Source: Thermoleophilales bacterium
GTDB taxonomy: Bacteria > Actinomycetota > Thermoleophilia > Solirubrobacterales > 70-9
Assembly (NCBI GenBank): GCA_020636895.1
Contig: JACJWZ010000001.1
Location: 930,001 to 994,000 of the forward strand
Direction: 5' to 3'
Length of the DNA stretch: 64,000 bases
The notes under the pieces are model-generated. The model was given only the letters and a program-made list of their open reading frames with translations, had not been told where the DNA came from and made no database searches. This document shows positions 59,754 to 64,000 of the stretch, piece after piece (the first letter of the stretch is position 1; every line of letters starts with the position of its first letter). Made by a program: the position numbers and the translations under genes.

Positions 59754-62294
59754 ATGCCATCCATCCCGCTCATGGGCAAGAGCCCGCGCGGCGGCAGCAC
59801 CTCCCGCAAGGGGGGCAAGCGGCCCGCCGCGCGCAAGCCCGCGAAGAAGAAGCCCGCGCCTCGCAAGCCCGCCCCCCGGCGTGAGCTCGAGCAGCGCCAT
59901 CTCGACCTGATCGGACTCGGCCTGCTCGCCCTCGGCCTCTACCTCGGGTTCGTCCTCTACGCGGGCTGGGACGGGGGTTCGGCCGGCTCTGGGATCGAGG
60001 TGGCCCTGACGTGGACCGTCGGCGCCGTCGCCTACGCGCTCCCGATGCTCCTCGCCGGGATCGGCCTCGCACTGGTCGTGCGCCCGCTCATCACCTACCC
60101 GGGAGCGATCAACGCCGGCGCGCTGCTGCTCGTCGCCGGATTGCTCCTCGCGTTCGCGGCCGGAACCGCGGGGCTGGGACCCGACACGCCGGTGCGTGGA
60201 GGCGACTACTTCGAACCGGACTTCATGACCGCCCATGGAGGCGTCTTCGGCGAGGCCCTCTACTGGGCGTCGGCCACCCTCTTCCAGAGTGTCGGCGCGC
60301 ACATCATCGCCGTGCTGCTCGTCATCAGCGGGATCCTGCTGCTCAGCGGACGCCCGCTCGTCAGCCTGATCGGCTCCGGCGCCGAGGCGGGTCGGCGGGC
60401 GAAGGAGGCGACCGGCGAGCTGGCCCGCACGGCGCGCGGAGTGCGCGGCGCTCCCGAGGGCGCGCAGATCGGCGACGGCTGGACGACCTCGAACTTCCCC
60501 GGCGACGACGATGCGGAGATCACGGTCTCGCTCGGCGAGGACGCTGCAACGGACGCGGACGACGATGGCGACGCTGCGACGTCCGAGATCGACTTCGATC
60601 TGCTCGGCGAGTCCGAGGAGGATGAGGACGAGGACGAGGAGGAGATCAGCGCCGCCGACCTGAACGCGCCCGAGCACGCGTTCGAGGACGACGGCTCGGA
60701 GGAGCCGCCGTCGCTGATGGTCGACGGCGACGAGGCGATCGAGGTCGCGCGGACGCCGATGGGCGCCAAGCGCGGCGGGATCACCGAGTCGGAGGAGAAG
60801 GACTACCGGACCCCGTCCGCCAAGCTGCTGCGCCGGGGCAACGACTCCAAGGACAGCGGTCCGGACCGGCGCGACATGGAGCGCACGGCCCGGGCGCTCC
60901 TCGAGGTCCTGAGCCACTTCAAGATCGAGGCGCGGCTGGTCGGGACCGTCACCGGACCTCACGTGAGCCGCTACGAGCTGCAGCTCGCCCCGGGCACGAA
61001 GGTGGGCAAGATCGCGCAGCTCAAGGACGACATCTCCTACGCGCTCGCTTCGACCGACATCCGCATCCTCGCTCCCATCCCCGGCAAGAAGGCGGTCGGC
61101 GTCGAGGTCCCGAACGCGCGCCGCAAGATGGTCCGGCTGGGCGACATCTACGGCGGCCGCCCCGACGATGCCTCGCCGCTGCTCTCCTGGCTCGGCAAGG
61201 ACATCTCCGGCCAGGCGGTCTCGATGGACCTGGCGAAGATGCCGCACGTCCTCGTCGCAGGTACGACCGGCTCGGGCAAGTCCGGATCCGTCAACGCGAT
61301 CCTCACCTCGATGCTCCTGCACGCGTCGCCGAACGAGCTCCGGCTCGTGCTCGTCGATCCGAAGCAGGTGGAGCTCAACCACTACGACTCCGTTCCGCAC
61401 CTGCTGACGCCCGTCGTCACGAGCGCCCGCGTCGCCGCCAACGTGCTCGAGAACCTCGTCTCGGAGATGGAGTCCCGCTACACGGTCATGGGCCAGGCGC
61501 GCGGGCGCAACCTCGAGGAGCTCAACAAGATCCGCCGCAAGGCGGGCGAGGCGCCGCTGCCGCACATCCTCTGCGTGATCGACGAGCTTGCGGACCTGAT
61601 GATGGTGGCCCCCGGGGAGGTCGAGGAGTCGATCATCCGGCTGGCGCAGAAGTCCCGCGCCGTCGGCATCCATCTGCTCCTGGCGACGCAGCGGCCTTCC
61701 ACCGACGTGATCACGGGGACGATCAAGGTCAACATCCCGGCCCGCATCGGCTTCTCGGTCGCCTCGCAGATCGACTCCCGGGTGATCCTCGACCAGGGCG
61801 GTGCCGAGTCCCTGCTCGGGCAGGGGGACATGCTGTTCCGGCCAGTCGGCTCCTCGAAGCTGCAGCGCGTCCAGGGCGCGTTCGTGACCGAGGAGGAGAT
61901 CGCCAAGGTCGTGGGCTTCTGGAGCAAGCAGGGTGAGCCCCAGTTCGACGCCGACCTGCTGCAGGAGAAGGCGCCCGTCGATGTCGATGGCGATGGCGGC
62001 GGCGACTTCTCCCCGGACGAGGACGACCTGCTCGAGGACGCGATCCGGATCGTCGTCGAGACCGATTCCGCATCCGTCTCGATGATCCAGCGGCGGCTGC
62101 GGGTCGGCTACACGCGGGCCGGGCGGCTCATCGACATGCTCGAGCGGCGCGGGGTGATCTCCGGATTCGAGGGATCGAAGGCGCGGCAGGTGCTGATCGG
62201 GCCCGGTGACATCGCCCGCGTCCTCGCCGGCCCCGGCGACGGCGGCGACGGGCCCGAGACCGAGGGCGCCGGCCTCGAGACGGTCGGCGGGTAG
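59754..62294 (+). CDS. ftsK: DNA translocase FtsK/SpoIIIE
   Basis: 846 residues from ATG 59754, preceded by AGGAGG at the ideal distance. The N-terminus is Lys/Arg/Pro-rich (RKPAKKKPAPRKPAPRR), then four membrane helices up to about 215. An acidic linker with a DEDEDEEE stretch leads to the motor: Walker A VAGTTGSGKSGSVNA near 502-516, Walker B HILCVIDELADLMM, and the C-terminal gamma winged helix (SVSMIQRRLRVGYTRAGRLIDMLERRGVISGF) that reads polar chromosome sequences. It pumps DNA through the division septum. It is divergent from the two-component pair. Confidence 0.96.
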   Translation: MPSIPLMGKSPRGGSTSRKGGKRPAARKPAKKKPAPRKPAPRRELEQRHLDLIGLGLLALGLYLGFVLYAGWDGGSAGSGIEVALTWTVGAVAYALPMLLAGIGLALVVRPLITYPGAINAGALLLVAGLLLAFAAGTAGLGPDTPVRGGDYFEPDFMTAHGGVFGEALYWASATLFQSVGAHIIAVLLVISGILLLSGRPLVSLIGSGAEAGRRAKEATGELARTARGVRGAPEGAQIGDGWTTSNFPGDDDAEITVSLGEDAATDADDDGDAATSEIDFDLLGESEEDEDEDEEEISAADLNAPEHAFEDDGSEEPPSLMVDGDEAIEVARTPMGAKRGGITESEEKDYRTPSAKLLRRGNDSKDSGPDRRDMERTARALLEVLSHFKIEARLVGTVTGPHVSRYELQLAPGTKVGKIAQLKDDISYALASTDIRILAPIPGKKAVGVEVPNARRKMVRLGDIYGGRPDDASPLLSWLGKDISGQAVSMDLAKMPHVLVAGTTGSGKSGSVNAILTSMLLHASPNELRLVLVDPKQVELNHYDSVPHLLTPVVTSARVAANVLENLVSEMESRYTVMGQARGRNLEELNKIRRKAGEAPLPHILCVIDELADLMMVAPGEVEESIIRLAQKSRAVGIHLLLATQRPSTDVITGTIKVNIPARIGFSVASQIDSRVILDQGGAESLLGQGDMLFRPVGSSKLQRVQGAFVTEEEIAKVVGFWSKQGEPQFDADLLQEKAPVDVDGDGGGDFSPDEDDLLEDAIRIVVETDSASVSMIQRRLRVGYTRAGRLIDMLERRGVISGFEGSKARQVLIGPGDIARVLAGPGDGGDGPETEGAGLETVGG

Positions 62295-62336
62295 TCGCTC
62301 GCGGCGCGCTTGCAGGCGTCGCAATACTGAGCGGCG

Positions 62337-63110
62337 ATGAACGACATCCACCCATCCGGACTGGGGATCGGCGCCGCGCTCAAGGACGCGCGGCGGCGAC
62401 AGGACATGGACGTCAAGGAGGCCGAGGAGCGGACGAAGATCCGCGCCAGGTACCTGCGGGCGCTCGAGGCCGAGGACTGGGAGGTGCTTCCCGCCCCCGC
62501 CTACGTCCGCGGGTTCCTGCGCACCTACGGCGACATGCTCGATCTCGACGGCGAGATGCTCGCCGACCGCTATCGCCGATTCAGCGAGGACTCGCAGGGA
62601 GGCGCTTCCAGCCCGGCCACGGAGCCGTTGCTGCGGGAACGCGCCCGCCCGCCGGGCTCGCGCCCTCCGTCGCGCACGCCGGTGATCCTCGCGATCGCCG
62701 CAGGCATCATCATCCTGCTCGTGATCCTGGGCTCCATAGGTGGTGACGACGACGGCGACAAGAGCTCCGGCGACGGTGACAAGGCAGCGCGGAAGCTGCG
62801 CCGGGACGATGAGAAGAAGCCGCAGCCGCTGCGGCCGATCGACCTCGTGCTGGAGACGAAGGACTCGATCCAGGTCTGCTTGGTCGGGGGCGCCGACGAG
62901 GCCCTGATCGACGCGCAGACGCTCGTCGCCGGGACGGAGGAGAGCTTCTCCGGCTTCAAGCGCTACCGGCTCGATCTGCGTGACGGTGGTGAGGTCCAGC
63001 TCCGGGCCGGTGGCAAGCGGCAGGAGCTGACCGCTGACGGCGACGCCAGCTTCGACGCGGATTCGCGCGGGATCCGCGAGGTCGACTACGCGGGGCCGGA
63101 TTGCCCGTGA
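62337..63110 (+). CDS. RodZ-like protein: HTH domain, one membrane helix, DUF4115
   Basis: 257 residues. The N-terminal helix-turn-helix (IGAALKDARRRQDMDVKEAEERTKIRARYLRALEAEDWEVLPAPAYVRGFLRTYGDML) is the RodZ/HTH_25 type. A Pro/Arg linker is followed by the membrane helix TPVILAIAAGIIILLVILGSI near 118-140, then a charged spacer (DDDGDKSSGDGDK) and a beta-rich external domain (SIQVCLVGGADEALIDAQTLVAGTEESFSGFKRYRLDLRDGG) of the DUF4115 kind. RodZ links MreB to cell-wall synthesis in rods; here the function is inferred from architecture. Position between ftsK and cinA is common in actinobacteria. Confidence 0.9.
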   Translation: MNDIHPSGLGIGAALKDARRRQDMDVKEAEERTKIRARYLRALEAEDWEVLPAPAYVRGFLRTYGDMLDLDGEMLADRYRRFSEDSQGGASSPATEPLLRERARPPGSRPPSRTPVILAIAAGIIILLVILGSIGGDDDGDKSSGDGDKAARKLRRDDEKKPQPLRPIDLVLETKDSIQVCLVGGADEALIDAQTLVAGTEESFSGFKRYRLDLRDGGEVQLRAGGKRQELTADGDASFDADSRGIREVDYAGPDCP

Positions 63111-64000
63111 GCGCCCGCGCCGGGATCATCGTCACCGGGACCGAGGTGCTGAGCGGTCGCGTCGCCGACGCGAACGGTCCCTGGGTGTCGGAGCGGCTGA
63201 GCGAGCTCGGCGTCGACGTCGCCCACATGATCTGCGTCGGCGACCGCGCCGACGACATGACGACCGCGCTGAGGTTCCTGGCCGGCAACGGGGTCGATCT
63301 GATCGTCACGACCGGGGGCCTCGGCCCTACAGCCGACGACATGACCGCCGAGCTCGTGGCCGCGTTCGCCGGGCGCGAGATGGTCCTCGACGAGGGGATG
63401 GAGCGGAGGATCTCCGAGATCGTGGCCGAGTTCGCGCGCCGCATGAACTTCGACCCCGCTGGATTGCGCGAGGGGACGCGAAAGCAGGCGATGGTGCCGC
63501 AGGGCTCGATCGCCCTCGACCCCGCGGGCACCGCGCCGGGGCTCGTCGTGGAGACGGAGGCGGGACCGACGGTCGTCGTGCTTCCCGGCCCGCCGCGCGA
63601 GCTGCAGACGATGTGGCCGGCCGCGGTGGCGGCGGAGCCGTTCGCGAGGGTGCTCGAGCGCTCGGACGAGTACGCGATGGCCTCGATGAAGATGTTCGGG
63701 ATCCCGGAGTCGACGCTGGCGAAGAGCCTGCGCGAGATCGAGGAGGGTGGGGTGGACCTCGCCCCGCTCGAGATCACCACCTGCCTGCGCAAGGGCGCCG
63801 AGCTCGAGATCGACGTCCGGTACACGAGGGACGCCGAGCCGCTGCGAGAGGCGCTCTTCGACGGTCTGCGCGAGCGCCATGCCGCGGTCATCTATACGGA
63901 GAGCGGGGAGACGATCGACGAGATCGTCGCCGGACTGCTGCGCGGGCACACGATCGCGACGGGGGAGTCGTGCACGGGCGGCAAGCTGGCGGGGCGCCTC
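63107..64000 (+). CDS. cinA: CinA-like competence/damage-inducible protein (5' part)
   Basis: 298 codons from GTG 63107 (GTGA overlap with the rodZ-like gene) and still open at the window edge. The N-terminal MoCF-like (COG1058) domain shows GIIVTGTEVLSGRVADANGPWVSERL, TTGGLGPTADDMTAELVA and the LPGPPRELQTMW segment typical of the nucleotide-binding pocket. The C-terminal nicotinamide-nucleotide amidase domain begins at GHTIATGESCTGGKLAGRL. CinA recycles NAD by hydrolysing pyridine nucleotides (ADP-ribose pyrophosphatase, NMN deamidase). The end lies outside the window; recA often follows it in related genomes. Confidence 0.93.
   Translation, partial: MSARAGIIVTGTEVLSGRVADANGPWVSERLSELGVDVAHMICVGDRADDMTTALRFLAGNGVDLIVTTGGLGPTADDMTAELVAAFAGREMVLDEGMERRISEIVAEFARRMNFDPAGLREGTRKQAMVPQGSIALDPAGTAPGLVVETEAGPTVVVLPGPPRELQTMWPAAVAAEPFARVLERSDEYAMASMKMFGIPESTLAKSLREIEEGGVDLAPLEITTCLRKGAELEIDVRYTRDAEPLREALFDGLRERHAAVIYTESGETIDEIVAGLLRGHTIATGESCTGGKLAGRL

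Overview
The window is about 69-70% GC, almost completely coding, and rich in GTG and TTG starts and 4-base stop/start overlaps (ATGA, GTGA, TTGA). The gene content points to a deep-branching actinobacterium. It carries the actinobacterial-type integration host factor followed by gmk-rpoZ-coaBC, Rel downstream of a recJ end, class 1B pyrD with pyrK, and pnp-M16 peptidase-dapB-dapA-rnj-ftsK. Thermoleophilia/Solirubrobacterales is my best guess; this is inference, since no rRNA lies in the window.

Layout. 1-8.4 kb: recJ 3' end, rel, a DUF559-type protein, then a minus-strand run corA - HIT - phosphomannomutase - diacylglycerol kinase - HIT. 8.4-14.2 kb: a SAM-I riboswitch with intrinsic terminator ahead of a threonine-synthase-like PLP enzyme and a ThiS/MoaD-like sulfur carrier ending in GG; a CDP-sugar gene pair (rfbF/rfbG-like); a minus-strand GroES-like protein and glycosyltransferase; and a lipoprotein. 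14.3-20.1 kb: two tandem large secreted alpha/beta hydrolases with Lys-rich N-termini (the second with an apparent frameshift after its signal peptide), a small zinc protein and tRNA-Arg(CCG). 20.1-31.9 kb: rnz, a secreted protein, then two pyrimidine operons (pyrR-pyrB-pyrC and isochorismatase-carA-GNAT-carB-pyrK-pyrD), each opened by a PyrR-type RNA element. 32-43.7 kb: mihF-gmk-rpoZ-coaBC, TPR protein, dtd, then a promoter/attenuator and rimP-nusA-infB-ylxP-rbfA-nrnA-truB-ribF-rpsO. 43.7-47.3 kb: an accessory segment separating rpsO from pnp (peroxiredoxin, DsbA-like protein, secreted PQQ-type sugar dehydrogenase, palindromic repeats, coiled-coil protein). 47.4-55.8 kb: pnp, M16 peptidase, dapB, amidase, dapA, rnj. 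55.8-59.7 kb (minus strand): DUF445 membrane protein, a structured non-coding stretch with a C-rich-loop RNA candidate, and a histidine kinase/response regulator pair. 59.7-64 kb: ftsK, rodZ-like gene and the start of cinA.

Working together: the pyr genes cover UMP synthesis from glutamine/bicarbonate to orotate (pyrE and pyrF are not here) under one RNA-binding regulator. The rimP-rpsO run builds and matures the 30S subunit and couples it to transcription. dapA/dapB supply lysine and cell-wall precursors beside RNA-decay genes. The most interesting points are the SAM-switched PLP enzyme plus sulfur carrier (a possible protein-thiocarboxylate route to homocysteine), the CTG-type start implied for rel, the duplicated secreted hydrolases, the non-catalytic additions to the PyrR regulon, the rimP leader attenuator, and the C-rich hairpin RNA candidate near 57.4 kb.
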